Under the pieces are notes generated by a model. That model saw only the letters and a list, made by a program, of their open reading frames with translations, had not been told where the DNA came from and searched no databases. Below are positions 1 to 11,919 of a DNA stretch of 64,000 bases, in pieces; position 1 is the first letter of the stretch, and each line of letters begins with the position of its first letter. Source of the DNA: Pseudoscleropodium purum (lineage: Eukaryota; Streptophyta; Bryopsida; Hypnales; Brachytheciaceae); assembly GCA_963969395.1 (NCBI GenBank), contig OZ017804.1, positions 9,982,001 to 10,046,000 on the forward strand. Direction: 5' to 3'. The position numbers and the translations under genes were made by a program.

Positions 1-42
1 GAGGGAGTATGAAAGAGATGGAGAGGACTACTTTTTGACCTA

Positions 43-655
43 AGGTAGGAGGCTCTTGAATGGTGCATTTAAGGAAAGATAGGTGTCTTTAGATAAATTT
101 GTGGAACTAAAAGTGTTGAATTTTTTTTGGCAAAGGAAGTAGTAGAAAAGCATTGTATCCCAAATTTTTCATAATTTTTGGAGTCGAATTGAAATAAATA
201 CAGATTATTGAAGGCACATGGTCATAGGTTGCTATTCTTGTTCATAGATACAACAATAACAAATCCAAACATGCCTTTGAATACAATACCGCAATCCAAT
301 AACAAATGGAAACAATGCTTTGAATAGTTAGTTTTTGTCAAAAGCAAGCACTTAACGAATAAAAAGTGAAGCATTTAATGTAGTCCCCCATTATAATTTT
401 AAAGTAATCAATATAATGAGTATACTTCATGTAGAGCTCTAGTTTTTTACATTATGTCAAATCAAAACTCCATTACTAGCAAATTATACTCATTTGAAGG
501 TCAATTTTGAACTATAATTGTCCTCAAGTAAAGCACATGCACTACCATTTTTTGATATTAAAAAGAATCACCCATTTCCAAAACATTGTGCATGATTGAA
601 GGCCCATTTATAGGGGCCATTCAAAATGACCCTCCAACATTTGAGCCTCCTACCT
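43..655. mobile_element. MITE-like element with AGGTAGGAGG inverted ends
   Basis: The two ends are a perfect 16-bp inverted repeat when the flanking bases are included (CTAAGGTAGGAGGCTC at 40-55, its complement at 643-658). Each side is bounded by TA, as for Tc1/mariner-type insertion. The interior is AT-rich with no coding capacity, so it is non-autonomous. Related ends occur at 12.8, 15.4, 29.5/30.6 and 56.1/56.5 kb. Superfamily assignment is inference. Confidence 0.75.
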
Positions 656-689
656 TAGTTCATAATAAGGCTTTGTTAATAGTACAAGC

Positions 690-870
690 ACATTATTGAC
701 TTGAGTTGAAGTCATATTAGTTATTTTTCTAATTTTATGAGTATATTGTTTTGGAAAAAATGGAATCTATTTATTGTATTTTAGCTCTTTTTTCTGAATT
801 ATGTTTTGAGAATTTGATTTTGGTATTCAAATATATTTTTTGGTTTGAGAGCAAAACACTAGTAGATGCT
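690..870. repeat. Dispersed repeat, second copy near 10.26-10.43 kb
   Basis: This stretch resembles 10260-10430: both read from a 'ttgagttgaagtc' segment through a T-rich tract to a shared 'gagctc/tagctc' region, with many substitutions and small gaps. No coding potential. The rest of 656-1005 holds nothing else I can identify. Confidence 0.55.
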
Positions 871-1009
871 AAATTATTCAAGTAAATGCATTTTTGCGAA
901 GTAGATAGATCCTGCATAGGGATGGCCTATTGTATGCTGAGGAAGTTGTGCTCCCAGATGCTTAGTACGTGAGTCATGCATCGATTGCAATGCAGCAGCG
1001 TCACCCGTT

Positions 1010-1441
1010 ATCGTAAGTCATTGTATCCTCCGATTGTCGCAGCATACATGCATTTCCATGAACGATTCTCCACATTAATTGTGCTGGCAGCATCTGGATG
1101 TTTCATTACCGCCGCCTTCTTGTCCAGACAGGAATTGTGGGATTCAGTTACCACTTCAGCTGCAATTCCTGAGTGGCCGAAAAAACATCTTCGGATTTCT
1201 TCTGAATAGAATCGTAAATGTGTCTGCGAGAAAACTAAGGCTTTTTCGTTATTAATCACACCGTTGAACAAAGTAGGACCAGCTCGCTCTTCAATTTGGC
1301 CAACTAAATCAATTATATCCTTTTCTTCCGTGTTATCGTAAAACAATATACAGTAAGCTAGCTTAGCTATTGCCTGAATGCTTGAGGTCATCTGATCAAC
1401 AACCCTTCCGTCCCACCCCAACAAACTGAAAGAGTCGCTGA
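1010..1441 (-). CDS. Orphan exon-like ORF, unknown product (possible gene fragment)
   Basis: On the minus strand a pyrimidine-rich tract ending in 'tttctgtttcag' (just above 1441) looks like a 3' splice site. It opens a frame of about 140 codons that runs to a TAA near 1008. Base composition is richer in GC than the surroundings and the peptide is not low-complexity; it includes 'LGWDGRVVDQMTSSIQAIAK' and 'FFGHSGIAAEVV'. I recognise no family. No matching upstream exon was found in the next 2 kb, so this is either the last exon of a gene whose other exons I missed, or a relic. The longer ORF beginning at 1553 adds only intron-like sequence. Confidence 0.3.
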
Positions 1442-1779
1442 AACAGAAAAATGATAGACGAGTGAACTTAAACCAAGAGTGAAGATTTATAATGAATGAA
1501 TAAATCCATAATTTTAAGACGTACATTTCCAGAATGTACGTAAGGTATGCCATGCGGCAACAAATTCAATCGAAGCGTACAATCTAGCTACTAAATCCAG
1601 TAATAAGAAAGCATCACGTACTGGAGGATAGGAATCTGTCCCACCCATTCCCACGAGCTACGCTTAAATACGTACTATTGCAATGGGAGCCGATCTGCAA
1701 CTACAGAAATTAACTTACAATTCACCGAACTGCTAAAGTGTCGGAACATACATTCAACGTACATTTCAATGTTGAACTG

Positions 1780-2120
1780 CGTCACCGCCTGGAGGTGAGT
1801 CCCCCGGGGACGCCCACGGGCAACGCGCTGCTGCACACAACGACCCAGCACACAAGGAGTCAGCCACACAAGGAAGCAGGATAGGGTCGCCACACAGCAC
1901 GGAGATCGAAGTGACGACGAGCACGGAGGAGGACCTTCCTGCACACACAACGGCGAGCACGACGACGCGAAAAATCCAGATCTGAGAGCAGAGCGCGTCA
2001 GGCGGGAGGGGGAGCAGCGCGTTCAGCGGGGGACGGGGAGGATTTGGCCAGGTTGCCTGCGTCCCAGCACTGACCCCGCATTTGGCTCGTCGCACTAGTA
2101 TAGTCGCGACCAATAAACAT
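1780..2120. other. GC-rich island, possible retroelement LTR relic
   Basis: About 340 bp of strikingly GC-rich, CpG-containing DNA sits in AT-rich surroundings. It ends on the plus strand with 'gaccaataaacattcaaac', which resembles the polyadenylation and U5 end of a plant LTR. Open frames cross it on the minus strand but are low-complexity and not convincing. No second LTR, primer-binding site or polyprotein was seen, so the LTR idea is weak. Confidence 0.25.
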
Positions 2121-2325
2121 TCAAACTCAATCAATCACATTAAATTTGGAGATGTTTAAATGCACATTATGGAGGGACAGGTTCAAAGCAAGTCTACGTG
2201 GCACGGCATGAAAATGCAGGGACTGAATTGGGTGTTTTCACCTGAGAACATCTGTTGCGGTTTGAAAATTTGTCTCGCACAAGCAGAGAGTGGCACAGTG
2301 TGCCCTTTGAGGTGGTGCATCACCA

Positions 2326-2692
2326 CCCGTCTTGCAAAATGCAGTGGATTTTTGGCTTGCTAAATGCAGCGCCATCCACTTTGCAAGCTAGGTGGTACAC
2401 AATGCCCACCCATGACTAGTTAAGAGGCCACTTGTTTCGTTTTAATCCTGTGAACCACATTGAGCCTAGATCCTTGGTTCAAATTGAATGGTTCGAATCC
2501 CTAATTCTACTTGGGGTCGGATATAGACCTCCTTTCAATTAAAGCATGCCTAGGCGTTTAGCATATTGGAGGACTTGCTAACAGAGTTTGGCAAAACTAC
2601 CCCACATGTTTAGTATATCAGATGACTTGCTAATGGAGGCTATCAAATTGCCCAACTTGCAAGCCAAAAATCCATTGCATTTTGAAAAATGT
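2326..2692. repeat. Inverted repeat (foldback), about 40-bp arms
   Basis: The segment around 2331-2372 recurs in reverse complement around 2648-2690; both contain 'ggatttttggcttgc' next to a 'tgcaaaatgca'-type stretch. The interior of about 280 bp is non-coding. It is probably a miniature foldback transposon. The remainder of 2120-3495 shows no gene. Confidence 0.5.
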
Positions 2693-5283
2693 TCTAAATT
2701 TTGGTTATTAGTTGGGTTGCAATTCACCATGTGAAGACGTTACTACGGCTGTCTTTGGCTCTATAGAAACAAATGGCCTATGATTGGTGGTTGATTGGCT
2801 CAATCTATTGTTGTTAGAATCCATTGATTTACCCTAGTCCATATTCCACCATTCAAGATTAATCAATGGATCTTTTCCACATTTTAGTTTTCATCAATAC
2901 AAATCCTACCTGAAGCCAGAAGAGTTTCCCCAAGGCACTTCGTGTTCCCCTCAAGCACCTTGTGCATTCCCCCATGCCTCCATTGTGTTCTGCCATGCCA
3001 TCTTTCTCTCCTCAAATCAGGGAAAGCAAATGGAAATCAAGTGGCGCTTTGTCAGACCAATTATTTTACATTGGAGAGGGGGAACAAAAAGGGGTGGGCT
3101 CAATAGGATAACTCTATTACCCCCAAAACAAGCATTACAAACAAATAGAAATGAACAGAAATGACATGGCTTGTCCAAAGTCACATGTCGCTTCTTTGCC
3201 ATGCCATTTCTATTTGTTTACTTCGAGACAAATTTAAACAAATAATGTCATCCTAAAACTCATGGTCCTCCTGTGAAGCCTCATTTTGTTTGTAATGTAA
3301 TGAATTGACCGCTAAAAGTAAAACTGAAAGTGGATCGTTCGTCTTGCAAAGCAATTTAAACCAAAAGCACCCCTTAGTTAATTAACCAATTTATGCCGCA
3401 ATCACGAAAACATATTTTCTCTAAAAGCCCGAAGGCAAAACCAAAGGGGAAACAGACAGCAGAAGCAAACGTATTTCCTCACCCGAGGGGAGAAGCTAGC
3501 GCCGCCGCAACATCAGTCTCCCATCTGTAACTTCCCTCTGTAGTTCTTCAGGGATGGTAGCGTTGCACCCTGTCATCCTCAGCAGTCTCAAGTTGGGCAG
3601 TAGTGCAAGGCTTGGAGGCAAATGAAGAATCAATCCACAGGATTCCAAAACTAGTTCTTCAAGGCTGCCAAAGCTGGTGAATCTTAAATGCTCATGCTCC
3701 AACGTCTTCAGTTTGAAGCACAATGCCAGACATAAGTATCGCAAGTTCTTGAGGCTTGCAAGCGACTTGGGAAGAGTGTCAAGCTGAATCCATCCAGTCA
3801 GATCAAGGTATTTAAGGCACGGCATGGGACCATTCTCAAGCTCTGGAAAAGATGCCACTTTATCGCATCCATATAGTCCCAGTTTCTCAAGAATTGGAAA
3901 GCCGTCTTTCCTGCCAAACGTGGCTGGAAGAGACTCAAGTCCAGCGCAGTCAGTAAGGTCCAAATTCATCAGGTTTTTTAGGCCATCCAGAGCGGGAAGT
4001 GAAAGCAAGCCCTTGCAACCGCTGAGAATCAAAGTGTCTAGAAGCGGGAGGGAGTCAAAGGAGGAAGGAAGAGAAGTGAGGCTTGAACACCGGGTGAGAT
4101 CAAGGACTTGCAAGTGTTGTAAGTCATTAGGTACTCTCGGTTCTGGAAATTGTCTAAGTTGCTCAAAACAATTTAGCTCCAATTTTTGCAGCTTTTCCAG
4201 TGCCGTAAGAAAGCCAGCTGGGAGAGCACTCGTATGAGAACCATTGCCGATGCGCAATTGTTTCAAAGCAACTAAGGAGAGCAGGTCTTCCAACCCACAT
4301 TTCCTCGTGAGGAAGCTCAAAATGATTCCGCGATCTTTCCACACTTCGCTAGATGCATCAGTTACGTAAAGATTTTCTAGCCTGGTAAGAGAAGAAACAC
4401 TGGCAGGAAGATGCGAAAGCTTCTTGCAAGACTCAAGTGTGAGATGCTCTAAGCTGGTTAGGCTTCCAAGAGAGTCTGGGAGCTTTGTCAGCTGCGTGTG
4501 GGACGCATTGAGAACCACAAGAAGCTTGAGATTAATCCCAATACTCTTCGGCAGCGAAGTGATGGAAGTAAAGCTGAGGTCCAGAACGCGGATGTTTTGA
4601 AGGTTGGAAAAGAACGCACTGGGAATACTTGTGAATGGATTGTTCCGTAAGAGCAAAACCTGAAGTTTAGGAGCATCCCATAGTTTCGAAGGTAGCGTCT
4701 TGAGGTTTGCAGACATGACAGACATCCGACGAGCGGATAGAGTAACTGAGGCTGCTCTGCCATCACTTGAGCTAATTCGATGATCCTTGCCAGCTTCAAT
4801 CCAAATCCATTCACAAGGAAATTCCAAGTCCCGACCTGCCTCATACAGACACTCTCTCTGGGCCACGGCGATCTTGTGCTGCAGCATGTAGCGTGCCAGG
4901 TCCCGAAGCACATCGTGTACCGTGCACGACAAAAAATCTTCCGACGAGAAGCCACTTCCCACTGTCTCGCTCCGCAGCTCGATAAGCGAGCGGGACACCA
5001 ACCAGCCGATAAGCTCACATGCCTCTTCCTTGGGATCATACGAACGATTTCCCAGGTTGGGATAATTTCCCACAATCCTGTCCCCTGCCCACAACGGAAG
5101 CAACTCTTGGTAAACCTTCACTTTCGCGGCCTCTGGAAAGGCAGCGAAGTAAAGAAAGCAATCTGTGAGCTTTGGGTGGATGGTTGGGAGCTCATCTACA
5201 CTGAGTTTGAGTCGCTCGTAGAGCTGCTTTTCGTGATCCTGGTCTAGAATATCCGCGTTCCTCAGCTTCTCTAATGCGTATTT

Positions 5284-5286
5284 CTA
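5284..5286 (-). other. Premature TAG codon in the NLR, Trp-to-stop
   Basis: The minus strand reads 'GGC TAC TAG AAA TAC GCA', giving G-Y-stop-K-Y-A-L-E-K-L-R. In the same frame the next 54 codons lead directly into the LRR ORF. A single G-to-A change from TGG explains it. It cannot be a normal intron: the only GT...AG pair spanning it ('gtaggg' to 'ctactag') is under 30 nt. Confidence 0.9.
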
Positions 5287-6299
5287 GTAGCCCCTGGCCG
5301 TTTTCCCTACAAAGACCCTGCCAATAACTTTGAGGGCCAGTGGAAGCCCTCCACATTCACGAGTGACGTTCTTTGCAAGCTCTTCAAGCTCGGAGGGCAC
5401 ACGAGAATTAACCCCTCGAAATGCATGCCAGCAGAAGAGCTCCCAACTATGCTCGGGAGAGAGCAAAGGGACTTGGAGCTTCGTCACATTGTTCTTGTCC
5501 AACACTTGGTAGTTGCGAGTCGTGACGAGAATTTTACAACCCGCCTTGGCCGTGGGCACTACATCCAGCAACGACCGTAGCACATGTTCTTCCCAAACAT
5601 CGTCCAAAACAACGAGCATGTTCTTCTTCCTTTCGAACTCCATGCGAAGTCGATGCTTTAGGTCTTCGATGGAAACGTAATTACGCCGGACGTCTACGCG
5701 ACCTGTGACCTCCAGTTGCAGGTTGAGGAGTACTCTCTCCAAGGGCAAGATTCTCCCAACAGTGAGCAAGAAGCAGCCTCCTGTAAAGTGTGCTTGGACG
5801 GCTTCATCGTTGAAGATGCGCAATGCAGCATGCGTCTTCCCTGTCCCGCCCGCCGCCCACAACCCCACCTTGTGACAATTCAACTCCGCAACCAGCAGCA
5901 GCTTCTTTGCGTCGTCCACCACCGCATCTCCTCCAAACATCGTCTCACTGTCCAAGCGCCTGTGAGTGGAGCCTCCCTGATCACTGGCTAATGCTCGATT
6001 CAAACCATTTAATTCTGTGGGATCATTATTAGCTGTCAAATTAAGAATAGAATCCGCTCTTTCTTTGATCGAAGAGTATGCCTTGCTCTCAGTCATCAAG
6101 TCGGTGGAGCTGCCGTAGTAGTTGGTAGGTGTTTCCAGTGCCTTGCGAGTAATCCGAGCGAGTTCCTGCCGCTGCAACTCGTTTTGAAGTTCCTCCAGTA
6201 GTTCACTGATCTCCTTGCAGCGCTCATGCAGCCGCGCCATGTCTGCAGAACACAAGTGGGAAGAGCAACTTAAAACGGCACTCAGAATGACATAGAAAT

Positions 6300-6425
6300 G
6301 TCTTCCTAACACGTTGAAACGACATTATAATCAAAGTCGCTGTAACAGGTTTGAACGACATCCCAATGTCGTTCTAACACATTTTATAATAATGTCGTAA
6401 GGACGGTGTCGTTTTAGCCACCATT
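6300..6425. repeat. Small foldback inside the NLR intron
   Basis: Most of the 189-nt NLR intron is an imperfect hairpin built from 'aacgacat'/'atgtcgtt' repeats; the centre is 'gaacgacatcccaatgtcgttc'-like and nearly palindromic. It looks like a miniature inverted-repeat insertion that now forms most of the intron. Both splice sites lie outside it. Confidence 0.5.
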
Positions 6426-6846
6426 TCCTACCTGTGGAAGCCGCAATGGACAGGGGCAACACAACAACTGGAGCTGTAGAAAGAGTTTCGCTGAGGTATT
6501 TGATCTCCTTCACCAGCTTCTTTGATGTGGAGAATTGCTTGATGTCAAAGTGGCTACTATGCCTGCTGCCCTCTTGCAGCACATGCTTCACGGATTCCAA
6601 CCTCGTGCGCAAAACCTCCAGCCAACCCTTGACCGCATTCGTGGAGGTGGAAGCAGGAATACTCTCGACAATCGGCTCCAGCTGAGCCAGCATCCTGCCC
6701 AGGCTCTCGCAGTTCTTGTTGCGGTTCCATACCGGAGAGGCGGTCTCTTTCACCAACTCCGTTAGAATCCCGCCCACCGCTGCTTTCAAGACAGTGATGC
6801 CCACGGTTACTGCCACAGCTTCCACAGCCATTTCGAGATCCTGCAT

Positions 6847-8560
6847 GCCATAACATTATTCAGAATCCGCTTGAGGTACCCTTGAATAATCAACAAGAGG
6901 CAGAATATTCTGCCTCTGCCAGATGTTGAATAATTAACTTCTAAGTTTTTTAGGTAAATGAAACTTCGTGTTCCCTGTAACTCACATTCAAAGGAAAACT
7001 CAAGGTAACTGGCTACTGATACTCACAAATGGGAACTAACTTCACACAAGTGAATCATAAGGACAAAAAAATTTAAGAAGAAGCAAATAAATCTCACACA
7101 TGTGATTCCAAAGACACCCTAGTTACATAGCTGAATAATGTTATGGTGCCTTCCATGAAAACACTTCAGAATTTGAATGCTAAACTGTGCACAATGGGCC
7201 CTGTAACATGCAGAGTTACAGTGATCGAAACTATGTTAGGTCTCCTTAGTATGAATCACCCTTCTTTAAGCACTCATCTTTGCTCAAGAATTTGAATGAC
7301 GAGAAAATAAGTACTGTACACACGATCGATCGACTGCAAACACACACTATGCAACCGGAAAATTCACAGAAGGAACTCCAAGACGTATTCTACCTTAAGT
7401 ATCAGCCATGTCATAACTCAACAAAATCCTTGAATTTAGCAAGAAATTGGATACAAACAGGCAAGAAAATGCATGCACCTAATCTAGATGGTCAGCCAAA
7501 TACAAATACATGACGATTGCAAAATAAAAATAAAATTACCATTTTAATGAATAACCCCTTGTGAATATGTAACTGAAATCGACCAGCTCAATAACGTACG
7601 TAAATACCAGCTTAAAATCAGCAGCAATTCTAGCGTACTCAATACCAGAAACGTTGGAAATCGATCTCTTGATATATCCAGGCTAAGTCCGATTCAAAAT
7701 GTGGCCAAGAACGATCAATTTATCTCCACCAATCCGTCCAACAATATTGAATGTCTCTCATAGAAATTGAATCCGCAACCACAAATGACCTAACTCACAT
7801 CAATAAATTATTAATTAACACGGAGCAAAATGCTTGCAAACACCAACATACATACCGGTCGGTAATTATCTCCTCATGACAAACTAGCGCAAGGGTTTCA
7901 ATCCGTCGGATGACAGTCCTACAGTCCAGTTTTATTATTTGCAGTTCTAAATTCCATGGCACGCACAAATATACGACATGGGACAACGAAAAAGTTATAA
8001 ATCCTAGAACCAAAGACGGAGCTGGGGTTAATTTGCACAAAGAGGAGGAATTAAGCTAAGAATATGCTCGTGTAACAATATCTATCTATTTAGTAACCAA
8101 AAACCTTCCATCATTAACTAATGCAGAATTAGAGCGAAACAGGACGGATCGGAAGGAAAAACTAATTAACCTGATTTTGAGGATAAACTGGCAGCGAGCT
8201 AGCGAGCACGTCGAATGGAGCCCTGCGTCGAGATCGAAGTCCACCAAATGCGTCCCTCCGATCCTCACTGCGCCATCGCCACAGAACGAAACTACACGAT
8301 TAAGAAAGTAGTTGCTACAGCAACATTAATTATATTGTTATCTCAGCTCCTACAAGCATTCATGATTCAAAGAGTATAACAAATTCATCACACAGCGAAT
8401 TGTTTTAGGTGTTTCCACCTTAACCCATCGGACACTTCGTGTCCGCGGCGTTCTTCTGGCCGGGGTTAAGTTTAGCTGTTGCTGCGATATGAGTGATGGC
8501 TGAGAGACTCAAGTTTTCGGACCGAGAACGACAGCGGAGATATTGAATTGAGGATGAACG
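6847..8560. other. NLR upstream region, possible 5'UTR exon near 8.17-8.29 kb
   Basis: No coding gene seen. If the NLR has a 5'UTR intron, a candidate donor is 'aaaatcag|gttaat' on the minus strand near 8173, preceded by a moderately GC-rich stretch to about 8290. That link is speculative. The rest is AT-rich, with short ORFs of random appearance. Confidence 0.25.
8425..8475. repeat. Short repeat 'catcggacacttcgtgtccg', second copy at 52.74 kb
   Basis: About 45 bp here, containing the near-palindrome 'ggacacttcgtgtcc', recurs in altered form at 52736-52785 ('catcggacacttagtgtttg'), followed in both by 'gcggc', 'gcgtt' and 'ggttaag'. Its GC content stands out at both sites. Probably the end of a dispersed element. 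Confidence 0.45.
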
Positions 8561-8799
8561 TATGGTCGAGTTCATTCGTTTGAAATCTTTACTATTTCAT
8601 TTCATCAACAGAAACGAAAGAAAACGGACGAACGGAATTTCGACGTTCAAGTTAGTCTCCGTCACTGTACGTTGTCTGTGTACGTCAGTCTGCGTCCTTT
8701 GGCGGGCGTGTTGGAATTGTCCGGAAATAATTTTTCGTAATATACCGCCTATTTGTGCAATTCAAAGAATCATTCTGCATAATGTAGAGTATAATTAAT

Positions 8800-11780
8800 A
8801 TTTTTTGTCATGCATAATTATCATTACATTCTTACATAATCTCAATCAAGTACTTATACCAAATTTCAATTTCTTTTCACTAGAAGAAATTTGTATTATT
8901 GTAGCTGATGTTTTTTTGTTAAATTTAATACAATTGTGTTGGAAATAAATCATATTTTCAAAACTATGACTAAAATAGTGCTGAAATTGCATTATTTCCA
9001 ATGTAGTTCTTTTAGATTCAACAAAGAACATTAGCTAAAATTATGCAGATTTCTTCTAGTCAAAAAATCAAGCTCCATTTTGAGTGATATTTTAAAGTCT
9101 ATTTTTGACAATTTTTCATGATGATTTATTGAAAACTATTGATCATGAATTTTCAAATTTTTAATTGCAAAGATATGTAAGAAACATTTAATTACAGACA
9201 TATTTCCTTCTCAATTTTTTTTCAAAAATGATTCAAAATTCACACTTAAGAGAGTTCAATGTTGAGGTGTTGTATACATAAATTTTGTAAAATAGATATC
9301 TATTTATTGTAACTAAATTTTGTCTCACAACTTGTATCCATTGTACTTCGAGGTCTAAAACTAGTTGCATTGTGAGGGTCAAGTAGCAAAATTTAATAAT
9401 AGCTTGTAAGTGTCCTATGATAGTCACTAATAACTCCATGACCATTTCCCAAGGCATTGATTATGGCTACAAATCAACCTAACATAGTTCTAATCCCATT
9501 TATTAGAAAAAGTCTATCATAGATTGATATCAGACTTTAATGAACAATTCCCTAGGTGCCTCTCATTTGTGATTTGCCTATTATAGGTAAATTTAACTTA
9601 TCATTGATTCATATTGAACATTATTTTTTCTGTTCACAAGTAAATAACCTAAATCTTTTTCAACTTCATAGTTTTATTTACGAAAAACACTTTGAAGACC
9701 TTCATGATTCATTAGGTAGATGGCTAGGTATTAATTGATTAGAAGATTTGCAAGTTTTCATGGAGGCTTCTTCATGTGCCAATACAGATGAAAATATAGA
9801 TCAAAACCATTTGTCTAAATTAAAATTTTCAAAGCATTTTGAAATTGATTGGGTCAAAGACTAAAGACAATGAACTTTTCATTGAATCTATTGCATTTTG
9901 AATCATTCTTGTGCAAATTTAAATACACAAAGAAGGGAAGGAAGTAGTTGCATAGAAAATCTTCTTTTTCTATTATGCCTATCCTTATTTATGTGTGGCA
10001 CTTTGTATCCATTGCAACCTCCTACTTTCTTACTTTTTCTTGATTGCAATTAATAGCCAAGTTCACTTGTTTTGTACTTGAGATGACACATTGCATATTC
10101 AATATAAAATCATTTAATCATAACACGAATAAAAAAAATTGTAATATGTATTACATAATCATTACTAAAAAAATTAGTCTTATGGGATAGAAGAAGTATG
10201 AAATTGAGAGAAAACCACTTTTTTACCCATTTGATAGTAAAACTTTCTTATTAATGTAAGTATATTATTGATTTGAGTTGAAGTCGCATTAATTAGTTTT
10301 TAATTTCAAGAGTGTGTTGTTTTGAAAAAATAGAATTTGTACACTGTATTTGAGCTCATTTGGCATTTGTTTTGAAATTTTGTTTTTGTTATTAAATTTT
10401 TTATTTATGATTTGAAAGCAAAATGCTATAAGAAGTTCATAGTCTTTTACAAATGGTCGCAAACAATTCTTGCCATCCAAAAACAAACTTATTTTTTCAA
10501 AACAAGCTATTTTGGACAAGTTATTTTGGACACTTTTCAAAAACAACTCATTGAACCCCTAAAATGAGTTATTATAGACAAATTTTTCGAAATGAAAGTA
10601 GTTGCAAAAGTCCAAGTTTCTATTAGTTAAATTTACATAATGAAGTTTTCCCAAGTCTAATTTCTATTCTAATAGAAAATTTCAATTTAAAAATAAATAA
10701 ATATGCTATCATAGTTTTATGACAAGGGCCTACATTTTTTATTCTAATTATAAAAGGATAAAAAAATTGGATAACTATGATATTCTTCACTAGAAGTCCC
10801 TACCACTTGCCCTATCATCTAAGATAGCTCAAGGTTGTTTTGGTTTAGTAATTATGTATTTGAATTCTACATAAATATACATCTATATACATATACATAT
10901 AATCAATCAAGTGATGTTGCTCAACAAATGATTTTCTTTGACAATAGTTATTCACTTATAGGTAATTAATTAATTTTAGTTGAGTTAGAATTTAAAATAA
11001 AATAAACAAGGTATCAATTATTATACAAGGGCCTTAACTATGCAATTTTTAAATTACAAAAAGGACTAAAGAAGATGATGAGTTGGAGTGGTACAAATCA
11101 ATTAGAAAGGACTTAAGCTTAGCCTAGACAATATACACTTTAACAACAATAGGTTAAGAAAATTCAATTCTTTATCTTATGTTGATGTAAAAAAACCCTA
11201 CAAAGGTCAATTTTGCATTTCAAAGTAGTGGAGGCCCTTTTCAAACAACAAGGAATAATATGTATATATGTAATAAAATCAAACTCAAACCATGGTTGAT
11301 GGATTGCATAAATTAATGAATTTTAAGCGAGTCTTTTCTTTGCCATGTTTTAATAACATTGTTAAATAAAAATATCTTTCCTCCACAATCCTAGGGAAAG
11401 AGGTATTTTTTTTTTGATATACCTATAAAATTGTTCACTAATACTCTCAACTCTGCCTCAACCTTGAAGAAGTCATGTATCTAAAAAAAAGTGTGTTGTG
11501 AGGTGGCTAAATGCTCTTATTCAAAGTAAATGTAATTCCTTGCTTAATGCCTATATTCTTAAACTTTTTATATTGTTTTGGAGTCTACACAATTGCCTTG
11601 TTCAACATGTAAAGGACCAAATGTTCAAATTTTGAACAATACAAAAATACAAAAATCCCCAATTATATATAATTACTGTTTTTTTAGGCCATCTAAATAT
11701 TTGTTGATTTTTGCGTTAGTTCTCTTAAATTTACATAATTTAGACTTTCACAACTTTCCTTCACAATTTTTTTTATAGTT
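8800..11780. other. AT-rich intergenic DNA, no gene seen
   Basis: Short ORFs in all frames, none with recognisable or compositionally coding sequence. It contains one half of a repeat pair (9700-10215) and the partner of the 0.7-kb repeat (10260-10430). Confidence 0.6.
9700..10215. repeat. Dispersed repeat, second copy at 59.72-60.24 kb
   Basis: The two regions share long interrupted matches, for example 'ggcactttgtat' followed by 'attgcaacctcct', 'gattgcaattaatagcca' and 'gacacattgc'. The matched block ends at 'agaagtatga' here and 'ggagggagtatga' there. The window's first bases, 'gagggagtatga', look like a third copy's end. A GGAGGGAGTA end is typical of small DNA transposons. Confidence 0.6.
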
Positions 11781-11794
11781 GGAGGGGTATATGT

Positions 11795-11890
11795 ATATAT
11801 ATATTTTTATTTATTTATTTTTATTTATTTATTTTTATTTTTTATTTTTTATTTTTTTATTTTTTTATTTTTTTATTTTTTATTTTGACC
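11795..11890. repeat. Low-complexity TTTA/T-rich tract
   Basis: A run of degenerate (ATTT)n, (ATTTTT)n and (ATTTTTT)n units of about 95 bp. No coding content. Confidence 0.9.
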
Positions 11891-11919
11891 ACAAAACTTA
11901 TCTTTTCTAGTGCAAAAAA

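Larger units (their letters stand above)
3496..6846 (-). pseudogene. RPW8-NB-ARC-LRR immune receptor (NLR) with an in-frame TAG
   Basis: NLRs are cytoplasmic or membrane-associated immune receptors; the RPW8-headed class (ADR1/NRG1 type) often acts as helpers. Exon 1 is 6846-6432 and exon 2 is 6242-3496; the intron splices CAG|GTAGG to TTCTGCAG|AC in phase 1. Codons 1-138 form an RPW8-like helical domain. The NB-ARC has a P-loop 'GGTGKT' near 270, kinase-2 'LVVLDDVWEE' near 349, 'ILVTTRN' near 376 and 'GGLPLA' near 436. RNBS-D 'CFLYFAAFPE' and a VHD (MHD variant) 'VHDVLRDLA' follow, then about 14 leucine-rich repeats to the natural stop. Codon 458 is TAG (5286-5284), where relatives usually have Trp (W-K-x-A-L). 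The frame stays open on both sides, 1054 codons in all. A truncated product would have 457 aa and lack RNBS-D, MHD and LRR. Met6 (6831) is the likelier start: 'catgcag|gatctcgaa' just before it looks like a 3' splice site, implying a 5'UTR intron. Recent pseudogene, null allele, readthrough and sequencing error all remain possible. Confidence 0.85.

Noticed and set aside
1675..2134. Minus-strand ORFs of 91 and 122 codons in the GC-rich island
   Set aside because: Low-complexity Cys/Pro/Leu/Val-rich translations in overlapping frames; better explained by base composition or an LTR relic.
5260..5330. A short intron removing the NLR TAG codon
   Set aside because: The only GT...AG pair around the stop would make an intron below 30 nt, too short for plant splicing, and the surrounding codons align with NLR sequence without a gap.
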